Shown here piece by piece: positions 45,215-55,042 of a stretch of 64,000 bases of DNA. A program made the position numbers and the translations under genes. The DNA comes from Kaistella carnis (GTDB lineage Bacteria > Bacteroidota > Bacteroidia > Flavobacteriales > Weeksellaceae), in the NCBI RefSeq assembly GCF_003860585.1, contig NZ_CP034159.1:2542001-2606000 (forward strand), written 5' to 3'. The notes below the pieces were generated by a model that worked only from the letters and a program-made list of their open reading frames with translations, had not been told where the DNA came from and did no database searches. Positions within the stretch are counted from its first letter, which is position 1. Each line of letters begins with the position of its first letter.

Positions 45215-48200
45215 TTAATATTGGGTTAATTCTTTTATATCTGAAATCGCATTATTCAATTCCCTAACCGATTCAATATATTTACTTTCTGTTTCCGTGT
45301 TTTGGTTCATTAGTAAAACCCACTCCAGATAATTTATATCACCGTCTTTTAATTTTTTATCTACCGCTCGTTTGATGATTTCTACATTTTTTAAGGCTTT
45401 TGTCTCAAAGTAATCCACCGTGGTTTTTCTTTTTTGATAGATTTGAAGAAGTTCCTGATATTTCGATTTTAACTTTAAATTTTCCAATTGCAACTTACTT
45501 TCAGCAATTTCATTTTTAATAATTAATGCTTTCTGTTTATTTTTTAGGGCTGTATTAAAAATAGGAATGCTAATACCAACTTGCCCGTAAACGCCACTGC
45601 TTTGGTCTTGCAATGGTGCGTTTGGACGGAAAGTTTGATAAAAAAAACCACCGATCAAATCTGGCAAAAGTTTTGTTTTTTCTAATGCCAGTTCTGCTTG
45701 ATTGGTGTTTATTTCCTGCAATTGTAGTTGAATGCTTGGCTGGTTGGCAATTAAATTTTCATCAAGATTTTCATCAAAATTAATTTTAAAGTTATCATAT
45801 ATTGGAACAAAATCCTGGTCTTCATTAAGAAGATATTTTAGTTGGGTTTGAAGCACCAAATAATCACCTTGCAATTCCTGTAAGTGTAAATGAACTTCTC
45901 CGTAGAGGTTTTCTGCCGTGGTTTTTTCTATAATATTGCTTGCACCATTCGTAAATCGAAGGTGCTCAAGTCGATTATATTTTGAAAAAATGCTGTCATT
46001 TTTAAGCAATAGTTTTTCCTTTTCTTTCAGATAAACCATTTGATAAAAAACCAACGACACTTGTTTTGCCAGGTCTTTTTTCTGCAAGGCTTCATTAAAT
46101 AGGCCACTTTTTGCCTGTTCCTTTAAAAGATTTTCCTGCTTCCGGTAAACAGAGGGAAATTTAATGCTTTGGGTAATCCCAACTTTTACATCATTCACAT
46201 TGCTGTTAATCCGACCATAATCGACTGCAAAACCGGTATTTGGAATGTCATAAGCCGTTTTGGTCAATTGTTCTAAATAGTCAGAATTTAATTTTTGATT
46301 TTTTACATTTAGATTATTTTTCTGCGCAATATTTATCGCTTCATCAATCGTTATTTTTTGCTGTGCATTGATTCCTTGAAAGGAAAATAAAAATCCCAAA
46401 ATGAGCAATGTTGTTACAGATTTACTTTTTTTAGGCTTTAATTTAAAGCCTTTTTCAAACATCACATACAATATTGGCAATACAAATAAGGTTAAAAAAG
46501 TGGCGACAAATAATCCGCCGATAACCACCGTTGCCAAAGGTCTTTGCACTTCTGCGCCGGAACCGTTGCTTAATGCCATTGGCAAAAATCCTAATGATGC
46601 AACCGAAGCCGTCATTAAAACCGGTCGCAAACGAACTCTGGTTCCTTTTAGAACTATTGCTTTTAAATCTGTTTCTCCTGCTTTTTTTATCCGGTTAAAT
46701 TCGGCTATTAAAACCAAACCATTCAAAACCGCTACTCCGAAAAGCGCGATAAAACCCACGCCTGCACTGATGCTGAAAGGCATTCCACGCATCGCGAGAA
46801 AGAAAATTCCGCCGATCATTGATAATGGGATTGCGGAATAAATCAACAAGCCTTGTTTCACAGATTTAAAGGCAAAATAGAGTAGGATAAAAATTAAAAT
46901 TAATGAAATTGGCACCGCAATCATCAATCGTTTTTTGGCTTCGTTCAGATTTTCGAAAGCACCACCATAAGTTGCATAATAGCCCGCCGGAAAATTGATT
47001 TGTTTATCTACTTTTTCCTGCAATTCCTGCACAATACTTTGCACATCCCGACCTCTCACATTGAAACCAACCACAATTCTTCGTTTTGCATCTTCCCGTT
47101 GGATTTGGTTGGGACCTTCTACAATTTCAACTTTCGCCAGTTGCGATAATGGAATTTGAGAACCATCGGAAGTGGGAATTAATAAATTCTGAACATCTGA
47201 TAAATCCTTACGCCTTTCGCCTGCCAAACGAACCACTAAATCAAAGCGTTTTTCGTCCTCGAATACCAATCCTGTGCTTTGCCCGGCAAACGCGGTATTT
47301 ACAACTCTGTTTATTTCAGAAATATTTAGGTTGTATTGCGCAATCGCATTTCGATTGTAATCAATCACTATTTGTGGCATTCCCGTGACGGCTTCTATAT
47401 AAAGATCAGATGTGCCATCTACCGTGCCGACAACTTTTCCTAATTTATTGGCATAAATTGCCAAAGAATCCAGGTTTTCCCCATATATTTTGAGGACAAC
47501 ATCTTGCCGTGCACCAGTCATTAATTCATTAAATCGCATTTGTATTGGATATTGAAATCCATAAGAAACGCCTGGAACGGCTTCCAGTTCTTTAGCCATT
47601 TTCTCTGATAATTCATCAAAGGAAGAAGCAGAAGTCCATTCAGATTTATCTTTTAAAATAACCATCATATCACTTGCGTCGATCGGCATTGGGTCGGTTG
47701 GGATTTCACTGCTTCCGGTTTTTCCCACTACTTTTTGCACTTCGGGAAATTTATCCAATAGAATTTTTGCACCTTGCGAAATAGCATCCATTGAAGTTTG
47801 CAGATTACTTCCGGGTAAAACCCTTGTTTCTACGGCAAAATCTCCTTCTTCCAATGCGGGCATAAATTCGCCACCCATCATTGAAAGCGTTATTATTGCC
47901 GCAACAAAAGTTGCAAGCACGGCTCCAATAATTATTCTTGGGATTGCCAAGGCTTTTTCTAAAAGTGGCTGGTAGAAATTTTCAACTTTTTGCATCATCC
48001 TGTCAGAAAAATTCTTTTTGTGACTTATTTTTTTACTTAAAAATAATGCAGTCATCATCGGAACGTAGGTTAATGATAATATGAATGCACCAAATAAAGC
48101 AAATGCAATAGTTTGCGCCATTGGCAAAAACATTTTACCTTCAATTCCTTTTAAAGTGAAAATTGGGATGTAAACTATTAAGATTATTAATTCTCCAAAA

Positions 48201-49558
48201 ACAGCCACGTTTCGCATTCTTACAGAAGTTGTTAGAACGGTTTTGTCCATTTCCTTTTGTGAAATTTCATTGTCTTTCCGGCTGTGTAAACTAAAAAGAC
48301 AGGCTTCTACAATAATCACAGTTCCATCTACAATCAACCCGAAATCCAGCGCACCGAGGCTTATTAAATTTCCACTCACTCCGAAAATATTCATTAGAAT
48401 AACGGCAAATAGCATTGCTAAAGGGATGACAGAGGCCACAATAAATCCTGCACGGATATTTCCTAAAAAGAAAATTAGTACCACTAAAACAATGAGCGCA
48501 CCTTCAGTTAGATTTTTTGCAACGGTGGAAATGGAATTATTAACCATTTTGGTGCGGTCTAAAAATGGCTCGATGGTTACACCTTCAGGTAAAGTTTTCT
48601 GTATTTGTTCAATTCTATCTTTAATATTTTTGATTACAATATTGCTGTTAGCACCTTTGAGCATCATTACTACAGCCCCCGAAACTTCGCCAGATTTCAC
48701 ATTTCTTTTGTGAAAGGTCATTGCACCATATCTTATGGCACTTCCTATGCGTACCTCTGCAACATCACGAATAAATAAGGGACTTCCACTTTTTGTATTC
48801 TGAATGGAAATATTCTTAATATTGTCAATATTTTCTATCAGTCCTTCTGTTTTGATGTAAAGAACCGTCGGACCTTTTTCAATGTAAGCGCCACCCGTAT
48901 TTTGGTTATTATTTTCTAATGCATTGAAAACATCAGCAACCGTAATTCCAAAGGATTGTAGTTTATTCTGGTCAATGGCAATTTCAAATTGCTTTAATTT
49001 CCCACCGAAACTGCTGACATCTGCGACACCTTCTACACCTAATAATTGGCGGCGAACGATCCAGTCCTGAACTGTTCTTAATTTGGTTTCGTCAAATTTA
49101 TTTTCATACCCTGGTTTTGCCCGTACTACATATTGGTAAATCTCTCCCAAACCAGTGGTAACAGGCGCGAGGTAAGGTTCGCCGATGCCTTTTGGTATTT
49201 CATTTTTCACAGTGCTTAATCGTTCTGTAACTTGTTGACGCGCCCAATAAACATCGGTATTATCATCAAAAACAATCGTTACCACGGATAATCCAAAACG
49301 CGAAAAACTTCGGATTTCTTTCAGTCCAGGAATATTACTGTTCGCCTGCTCTATGGGAAAAGTGATAAGCCGTTCTATATCGGTTGCACCTAAAGATGGA
49401 GCAGAAGTTATAACCTGTACCTGATTATCTGTAATGTCTGGAACTGCATCAATCGGTAATTTTGTAAGTTGCAAAGCACCAAAAAGAATAAGCGCGAAAG
49501 TAAATAAGGCGACAACGAGTTTATTATTTATAGAAAATTCTATAATTTTATTTAGCAT
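45215..49558 (-). CDS. czcA: CzcA-type RND pump fused to a TolC channel (leftward copy)
   Basis: The 1447-aa protein starts at ATG 49558 (MLNKIIEFSINNKLVV); the extra upstream codons in frame are rejected because the paralogue starts the same way. Residues 1 to about 1040 are an HME-RND pump with the CzcA-type relay LGALDFGLIVDGTVIIVEA and the loop FNELMTGARQDVVLKIYG, which points to Zn/Co/Cd rather than Cu. Then comes an internal signal-peptide-like stretch (TLLILGFLFSFQGINAQ, ending near 1066) and a TolC domain to the end. It may be processed into two proteins. Confidence 0.9.
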   Translation of the reverse strand: MLNKIIEFSINNKLVVALFTFALILFGALQLTKLPIDAVPDITDNQVQVITSAPSLGATDIERLITFPIEQANSNIPGLKEIRSFSRFGLSVVTIVFDDNTDVYWARQQVTERLSTVKNEIPKGIGEPYLAPVTTGLGEIYQYVVRAKPGYENKFDETKLRTVQDWIVRRQLLGVEGVADVSSFGGKLKQFEIAIDQNKLQSFGITVADVFNALENNNQNTGGAYIEKGPTVLYIKTEGLIENIDNIKNISIQNTKSGSPLFIRDVAEVRIGSAIRYGAMTFHKRNVKSGEVSGAVVMMLKGANSNIVIKNIKDRIEQIQKTLPEGVTIEPFLDRTKMVNNSISTVAKNLTEGALIVLVVLIFFLGNIRAGFIVASVIPLAMLFAVILMNIFGVSGNLISLGALDFGLIVDGTVIIVEACLFSLHSRKDNEISQKEMDKTVLTTSVRMRNVAVFGELIILIVYIPIFTLKGIEGKMFLPMAQTIAFALFGAFILSLTYVPMMTALFLSKKISHKKNFSDRMMQKVENFYQPLLEKALAIPRIIIGAVLATFVAAIITLSMMGGEFMPALEEGDFAVETRVLPGSNLQTSMDAISQGAKILLDKFPEVQKVVGKTGSSEIPTDPMPIDASDMMVILKDKSEWTSASSFDELSEKMAKELEAVPGVSYGFQYPIQMRFNELMTGARQDVVLKIYGENLDSLAIYANKLGKVVGTVDGTSDLYIEAVTGMPQIVIDYNRNAIAQYNLNISEINRVVNTAFAGQSTGLVFEDEKRFDLVVRLAGERRKDLSDVQNLLIPTSDGSQIPLSQLAKVEIVEGPNQIQREDAKRRIVVGFNVRGRDVQSIVQELQEKVDKQINFPAGYYATYGGAFENLNEAKKRLMIAVPISLILIFILLYFAFKSVKQGLLIYSAIPLSMIGGIFFLAMRGMPFSISAGVGFIALFGVAVLNGLVLIAEFNRIKKAGETDLKAIVLKGTRVRLRPVLMTASVASLGFLPMALSNGSGAEVQRPLATVVIGGLFVATFLTLFVLPILYVMFEKGFKLKPKKSKSVTTLLILGFLFSFQGINAQQKITIDEAINIAQKNNLNVKNQKLNSDYLEQLTKTAYDIPNTGFAVDYGRINSNVNDVKVGITQSIKFPSVYRKQENLLKEQAKSGLFNEALQKKDLAKQVSLVFYQMVYLKEKEKLLLKNDSIFSKYNRLEHLRFTNGASNIIEKTTAENLYGEVHLHLQELQGDYLVLQTQLKYLLNEDQDFVPIYDNFKINFDENLDENLIANQPSIQLQLQEINTNQAELALEKTKLLPDLIGGFFYQTFRPNAPLQDQSSGVYGQVGISIPIFNTALKNKQKALIIKNEIAESKLQLENLKLKSKYQELLQIYQKRKTTVDYFETKALKNVEIIKRAVDKKLKDGDINYLEWVLLMNQNTETESKYIESVRELNNAISDIKELTQY

Positions 49559-49669
49559 AAATTTAAAATTAATGTAATTAGAAAACACCATTTGCAGAGG
49601 AACTGCAAATAGAAATTTTGGTAATTAATAAACAGAAATATACTGATTATCAATTATATAAAATATACA

Positions 49670-50056
49670 TTAACTTAATTTAGGCGGAAGCCAGATGCAG
49701 GCAGAATAACTGGATTTGTAGAAATCTTTATATAAAACGACCGTTTTGTCAGATGTAAAACTAATCGGTTTTTTAAAAGAAAATTCAGGCTGAATTTCAA
49801 ACGCAATAATTGTATTTACGTTGGTATTGGTAGTCTTGAAGGGCAGTTTTTCATCGTGTTGGTCAGAATCTGAATGTGTTTTCTCACTATCATAATGATT
49901 TTTCATAAAACCTAAAAATGAAAGAGAGTGTTCTGTCTTATTCGTACTATGCTTTACAAAATGCTGTATCAAGTTTGGAAATTTCAACATTTCACCCAAT
50001 TCTGTATTGGCACACACAAAAATAAGTAGAAATGATATCGAAATTATTTTCTTCAA
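49670..50056 (-). CDS. Small secreted protein with C-terminal IWLPPKLS
   Basis: The 128-aa protein starts at TTG 50056; no ATG fits. It has a signal sequence (IISISFLLIFVCANT), a His/Asp stretch (DSEKTHSDSDQHDEK) and the C-terminus YKSSYSACIWLPPKLS. It is the first gene of the leftward czc-like operon, 111 bases ahead of the RND fusion. The ending matches those of the small proteins at 16643-17053 and 50206-50532. Unlike them it has no Cys cluster. Role unknown, perhaps metal binding or pump assistance. Confidence 0.6.
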   Translation of the reverse strand: MKKIISISFLLIFVCANTELGEMLKFPNLIQHFVKHSTNKTEHSLSFLGFMKNHYDSEKTHSDSDQHDEKLPFKTTNTNVNTIIAFEIQPEFSFKKPISFTSDKTVVLYKDFYKSSYSACIWLPPKLS

Positions 50057-50192
50057 GATTGTAAAAGAACAGATTTAATTATAGAAGATGAAATAATATC
50101 AGGTAATTTTTTAGAATTTATTGAAAGATTTACTCTTTTTCGGATTGTCGAAAAATCAAGAATAATATAATTTCCGGTAGCAATTTTTTATT

Positions 50193-50200
50193 TAACTTTG
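50193..50200 (+). promoter_or_regulatory. -7 box TAACTTTG of the rightward czc-like operon
   Basis: An exact TAnnTTTG match 5 bases before the GTG at 50206, giving a nearly leaderless mRNA. It also supports GTG as the start. The divergent leftward gene has no equally clear box. Confidence 0.5.
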
Positions 50201-50205
50201 CAAAG

Positions 50206-50532
50206 GTGAAGATTTTCAATTATATATTAACAATTTATTTAGCCGTGCTATTTTGTATGCCTTGTTCGGATAATGAACAAAGCACTTTTGAGGTGGTTAC
50301 TACTAAAATTGAAAAAGTACAGAACGAACATTCACAAAAACATAAAGACGATTTTTGTTCGTCTTTTTGTATGTGCAGTTGCTGTGGTAGGAATGTTGTA
50401 GTATATCAACAAATTCCTGCAAACTTTATTGGTCATTTTTCAAACGAATTCTATTCATCAGAATTTTTTCATATTCCAAACCCATACTCCAACTATTTCG
50501 GCAGTATTTGGCAACCGCCTCAATTAGGTTAG
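50206..50532 (+). CDS. DUF6660-like small secreted protein with C-terminal IWQPPQLG
   Basis: The 108-aa protein uses a GTG start and begins with a signal sequence (IFNYILTIYLAVLFCMPC). A Cys cluster (FCSSFCMCSCCG) lies in the middle and the protein ends YSNYFGSIWQPPQLG. It precedes the rightward CzcA-TolC gene by 89 bases. I assign it to the DUF6660 type by overall pattern, without a search. It is likely a periplasmic metal-binding accessory. Confidence 0.6.
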   Translation: MKIFNYILTIYLAVLFCMPCSDNEQSTFEVVTTKIEKVQNEHSQKHKDDFCSSFCMCSCCGRNVVVYQQIPANFIGHFSNEFYSSEFFHIPNPYSNYFGSIWQPPQLG

Positions 50533-50621
50533 TATTATTAAATAAAATTTACGGTTTTGCTTTTCTGCGAACGCGTACTTTTTATTATCTAAATTTTACT
50601 TTAATCTAATTTTCTTTATCA

Positions 50622-53600
50622 ATGCTAAATAAAATCATTGAATTCTCCATCAATAATAAATTGGTGATCGGAATTTTCACTATTGCGCTCATTATTTGGG
50701 GCGTCATGTCCCTTCGAACCCTTCCTATAGATGCCGTACCAGATATTACAAATAATCAGGTACAGGTAATAACATTAAGTCCATCACTGGCAACACAGGA
50801 AATAGAACAGTTTATTTCTTATCCTATAGAACAGACAATGTCTACTATTCCTGAAATTCAGGAAGTGCGATCTATTTCCCGCTTTGGTTTATCTGTTGTA
50901 ACCATTATTTTTCATGATGACATAGATATTTACTGGGCACGCCAGCAAGTCTCTGAACGGCTTCCTGAAGCAAAAAGTTCCATTCCTGCAGGACTTGGTA
51001 ATCCTGAAATGGCACCGGTTTCTACTGGTTTAGGTGAAATTTACCAATATACGGTTCATGCTAAACCCGGCTTTGAGGATAAATACGATGCTACAAAACT
51101 GCGAACCATACAAGACTGGATTATTCGAAAACAATTATTGGGTACGCCTGGAATTGCGGAAGTAAATAGTTTCGGAGGTTTTTTGAAACAGTATGAAATT
51201 GCACTAAATATTAATCAATTACGGAGTTACAATTTATCTATTTCGGATGTTTTCACAGCATTGGAAAAAAATAATCAGAATACCGGTGGTTCATATATTG
51301 ATAAAAAACCCAATGCCTATTTTATCAGAAGCCAGGGCTTGATCACAAGTCTTGGAGATATTGAAAGGATTGTAGTTAAAAATTCGGAGAGTGGTCTGCC
51401 TATTACCATCAGAGATGTTGCAAAAGTTCAGTTTGGGACTGCTACCCGATACGGTGCACTTACCAGAAATGACAAAGAAGCGGTCGGCGGAATTGTAATG
51501 CTATTAAAAGATAATAATGCTTCTGAAGTAGTTGGACGAGTAAAGGATAAAATAGACCAAATACGGAAAACTTTACCTGACGGTGTAGAGATAGAACCCT
51601 TTCTGGACAGAAGTGAATTTGTAGACAGAGCCATGAGTACTGTGCAAAAAAACTTAATAGAAGGGGCGTTAATTGTAATATTGGTTTTAGTTCTTTTTCT
51701 CGGGAATATTCGTTCAGGCTTAATTGTGGCTTCGGTTATACCTTTAGCAATGCTATTTGCCGTAGCATTGATGAAAGTTTTTGGCGTATCTGGAAACTTG
51801 ATGAGTCTTGGGGCGATCGATTTTGGACTTATTGTGGATGGTGCTGTAATTATCGTGGAAGCAACCATGCACCACATGAGGAAGTTGAAAACAGGAAAAA
51901 TTTCGCAGGCAGAAATGGATATTCAGGTTTCCGGTTCTGCAAAAAAAATGATGAACTCCGCTGCGTTTGGTCAACTTATTATTTTAATTGTCTATTTACC
52001 AATATTGGCTTTGGTAGGAATTGAAGGCAAAATGTTTCGCCCGATGGCACAAACGGTTTCTTTTGCAATATTTGGAGCATTAATTCTTTCGCTTACTTAT
52101 GTACCGATGATCAGTTCACTTCTATTGAGTAAAAATATTAGTCATAAAAAGAACTTTTCTGATAAAATGATGGAAAAACTTCAGCGCGTTTATGATCCGT
52201 TGATCAATGGTGCACTGCGATTTAAAAAAACTGTGTTGATTGTTGCAATTGCATTACTCGGATTGTCAGCAGTTATTTTCAATTCTCTTGGTGGTGAATT
52301 TCTACCAACGCTGGAGGAAGGAGATTTTGCTGTAGAAACAAGATTATTGGTAGGAAGTTCGCTGGAGCAAACCATTGAAAAAATAGAACAGGCATCCAGT
52401 TTATTGATGAAAACTTATCCGGAAGTGAAGGAAGTTGTGGGCAAGATTGGAGCATCCGAGATTCCTACAGATCCAATGCCGATAGAAGCCACAGATATTA
52501 CGATCTTATTAAAACCTAAAAAAGACTGGACAAGTGCAGATACCCGGGAAGAATTAGCGGAGAAAATGCAGAAAACTTTAGAACAGGTTCCGGGAGTTAC
52601 GTTCGGTTTTTCGCAACCTATACAATTACGGACCAACGAATTAATTTCTGGTGTACGACAGGATGTGGGTATCAAAATTTTTGGCGATGATTTAGAAACG
52701 CTTTCAGATTTAGCGAAGAAAATAGGTGGATTAATTCCCTCAATAGATGGTGCAGAAGATCTGTATGTAGAGCAAGTTAGTGGTTTACCGCAAATTTCTA
52801 TCAAATTGAACCGGGATAATATCGCCCGATATGGGTTAAATGTTGAAGAAATAAATAACGCCATCAACACTGCATTTGCTGGAGGTGTAGCCGGAACGGT
52901 ATTCGAAGGAGAAAAACGTTTTGATTTGGTCGTTCGTTTGGAACAGGGGGAGCGCCAAAGTATTGAAGATGTAAAAAGGCTCTTTGTTACTGCAAGTAAT
53001 GGAAACCAGGTCCCGTTGGAGCAGGTTGCAGATGTGAGTTATCAATTGGCACCTAACCAAATACAGCGCGAAGATGCCAAAAGAAGAATTATCGTTGGCT
53101 TTAATGTTCGGGGTAGAGATATTGCCTCTGTAGTAAAAGAAGTTCAGGCAAAAATTGACGAAAAAGTAAAAATGCCGACCGGCTATTTTATAACTTATGG
53201 TGGCCAATTTAAAAATTTGGAAGAAGCCAACAAAAGACTGTCTATAGCCGTACCGGTTGCATTGGGATTAATTCTTTTGCTGCTCTATTTTGCGTTTGGT
53301 TCCTTAAAATACTCACTACTAATTTTCACAGCAATCCCGATGTCTGCCATAGGTGGCATATTTGCCCTTTGGTTAAGAGGTTTACCTTTTAGTATTTCGG
53401 CTGGTGTAGGCTTTATTGCTCTGTTCGGTGTGGCTGTTTTAAATGGAATCGTATTAATAACAGAGTTTAATCAACTTAAAAAACAAGGAATGAATGATGT
53501 AAAGCAAAGAATTCTCGCAGGTACTGCTATAAGATTAAGACCGGTTTTAATGACTGCTACCGTTGCATCATTAGGATTTTTACCTATGGCATTGGCAACC

Positions 53601-55019
53601 GGAGCAGGAGGAGAAGTACAAAAACCACTAGCAACAGTTGTTATAGGTGGTTTGTTCACCGCAACTTTTCTTACATTGGTACTATTGCCGGTACTTTACT
53701 CTTACGTGGAAAATATAAAACCTTCCCGACGTAAAATTAAAAAAACAAAAATTGCAGGAACAACAACGATCATTCTTTTGTTTTTACTTTCAGGTTTTAG
53801 TAATGGAGTTAAAGGTCAAATTACGACAAATTCCTCTTCATCTTTAGGAACGATAGATTTGAATTCAGCAATTTCTGCTTCTCTGGAGTCCAATCCAAAC
53901 ACAAGGGTTGCAAAATTAGGAGAGGAATATCAGTCTGCATTAAAAGGTTCTGTGAGAGATTACGGAAAAACAAATATCAATCTCACTTTTGGACAATATA
54001 ATAGTCTTATTGCTTATGATAACAATATTACCATAAGCCAAAATATTCCGAATCCGGTTTATTTGAAAAGACTAACAGAACTGGCAGACGCTAACATAAA
54101 CGCGTCCAAAATGCAGGCAGGAATTTATAAAAATCAGATCACTTATCAGGTGAAAAGTATTTATTATAGTTTACTCTACAGAAAAGAACAAAGAACATTA
54201 AATGAGGAATTAATCGCGCTTTATGAGAAAATACTTCGTGCCGCAGACATAAGATTTCAGACTGGTGAAACAAATATTTTGGAAAAATACAACGCCAATA
54301 CCAGATTGCAGGAAGCGATTTCTCAAAAATTGCAGACTGATGAATATATAAAAATTCATCTGGAGCAACTGAAACGGTATACCGGAAATCAAACCATTGA
54401 AGATATCGCAGATAATACGCTTACTGAAAAATTTTTAGATGTATCACCACTAAGTGCAATTTTTAATAACAATCCGGAATTACTTGCTTTGAAAAGCCAG
54501 ATAGAGGTCGCCAAAGAAGAAATAAGAGTCGAAAAAAGCAGGTTACTTCCCGATTTTAGCGTGGGTTATTTTAATCAGTCACTAGTGGGTAACTTCGAAA
54601 AAAATGGAGTTTCAAAGTTTTACGGAGTAGGTGAAAGATTTCAGGGTGTAGAATTGGGCATAAGCATACCTATTTTTGCAAAGGCACAGAAAGCAAAAAT
54701 AAAAGCCGCTCAAATTCATCAGGAGTTGCAGGAAGCACAGGTAGATGCATTTTCATTCAGTCTTTCCCAACGGGGTGCAACATTGCTTTCTGATCTGAAA
54801 CGATTGCAAATACAGATCAATTTTTACAGAGAAACTGCGTTACCGCAGGCAAAATTACTGATCTCTAAATCACAGCGCGCCTTTGAGGTTGGTGAAATGG
54901 ATTATTACCAGGTAAGTCAATCTATAAATAATGCCGTGGAAGTCCAAAAGCAATACATCGAAAGTTTAAATCAATATAATCAAACAGCCATAGAACTGGA
55001 ATTAATTTCTGGTTTATAA
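50622..55019 (+). CDS. czcA: CzcA-type RND pump fused to a TolC channel (rightward copy)
   Basis: The 1465-aa protein is a paralogue of the leftward fusion. The pump half has the relay LGAIDFGLIVDGAVIIVEA (Asp400) and the loop TNELISGVRQDVGIKIFG, the CzcA signatures for divalent cations. Near 1040-1066 a basic stretch (RRKIKKTK) and a hydrophobic core (TTTIILLFLLSGFSNGVKG) look like an internal signal peptide with cleavage before Gln1066. The rest is a TolC-family channel. The adaptor gene follows 23 bases downstream. Confidence 0.9.
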   Translation: MLNKIIEFSINNKLVIGIFTIALIIWGVMSLRTLPIDAVPDITNNQVQVITLSPSLATQEIEQFISYPIEQTMSTIPEIQEVRSISRFGLSVVTIIFHDDIDIYWARQQVSERLPEAKSSIPAGLGNPEMAPVSTGLGEIYQYTVHAKPGFEDKYDATKLRTIQDWIIRKQLLGTPGIAEVNSFGGFLKQYEIALNINQLRSYNLSISDVFTALEKNNQNTGGSYIDKKPNAYFIRSQGLITSLGDIERIVVKNSESGLPITIRDVAKVQFGTATRYGALTRNDKEAVGGIVMLLKDNNASEVVGRVKDKIDQIRKTLPDGVEIEPFLDRSEFVDRAMSTVQKNLIEGALIVILVLVLFLGNIRSGLIVASVIPLAMLFAVALMKVFGVSGNLMSLGAIDFGLIVDGAVIIVEATMHHMRKLKTGKISQAEMDIQVSGSAKKMMNSAAFGQLIILIVYLPILALVGIEGKMFRPMAQTVSFAIFGALILSLTYVPMISSLLLSKNISHKKNFSDKMMEKLQRVYDPLINGALRFKKTVLIVAIALLGLSAVIFNSLGGEFLPTLEEGDFAVETRLLVGSSLEQTIEKIEQASSLLMKTYPEVKEVVGKIGASEIPTDPMPIEATDITILLKPKKDWTSADTREELAEKMQKTLEQVPGVTFGFSQPIQLRTNELISGVRQDVGIKIFGDDLETLSDLAKKIGGLIPSIDGAEDLYVEQVSGLPQISIKLNRDNIARYGLNVEEINNAINTAFAGGVAGTVFEGEKRFDLVVRLEQGERQSIEDVKRLFVTASNGNQVPLEQVADVSYQLAPNQIQREDAKRRIIVGFNVRGRDIASVVKEVQAKIDEKVKMPTGYFITYGGQFKNLEEANKRLSIAVPVALGLILLLLYFAFGSLKYSLLIFTAIPMSAIGGIFALWLRGLPFSISAGVGFIALFGVAVLNGIVLITEFNQLKKQGMNDVKQRILAGTAIRLRPVLMTATVASLGFLPMALATGAGGEVQKPLATVVIGGLFTATFLTLVLLPVLYSYVENIKPSRRKIKKTKIAGTTTIILLFLLSGFSNGVKGQITTNSSSSLGTIDLNSAISASLESNPNTRVAKLGEEYQSALKGSVRDYGKTNINLTFGQYNSLIAYDNNITISQNIPNPVYLKRLTELADANINASKMQAGIYKNQITYQVKSIYYSLLYRKEQRTLNEELIALYEKILRAADIRFQTGETNILEKYNANTRLQEAISQKLQTDEYIKIHLEQLKRYTGNQTIEDIADNTLTEKFLDVSPLSAIFNNNPELLALKSQIEVAKEEIRVEKSRLLPDFSVGYFNQSLVGNFEKNGVSKFYGVGERFQGVELGISIPIFAKAQKAKIKAAQIHQELQEAQVDAFSFSLSQRGATLLSDLKRLQIQINFYRETALPQAKLLISKSQRAFEVGEMDYYQVSQSINNAVEVQKQYIESLNQYNQTAIELELISGL

Positions 55020-55042
55020 TAAATAATTAAAGGTCCAATATC

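Noticed and set aside
46401..48713. Plus-strand open frames across the leftward RND gene
   Set aside because: They are antisense to strongly conserved pump codons and have no protein-like features.
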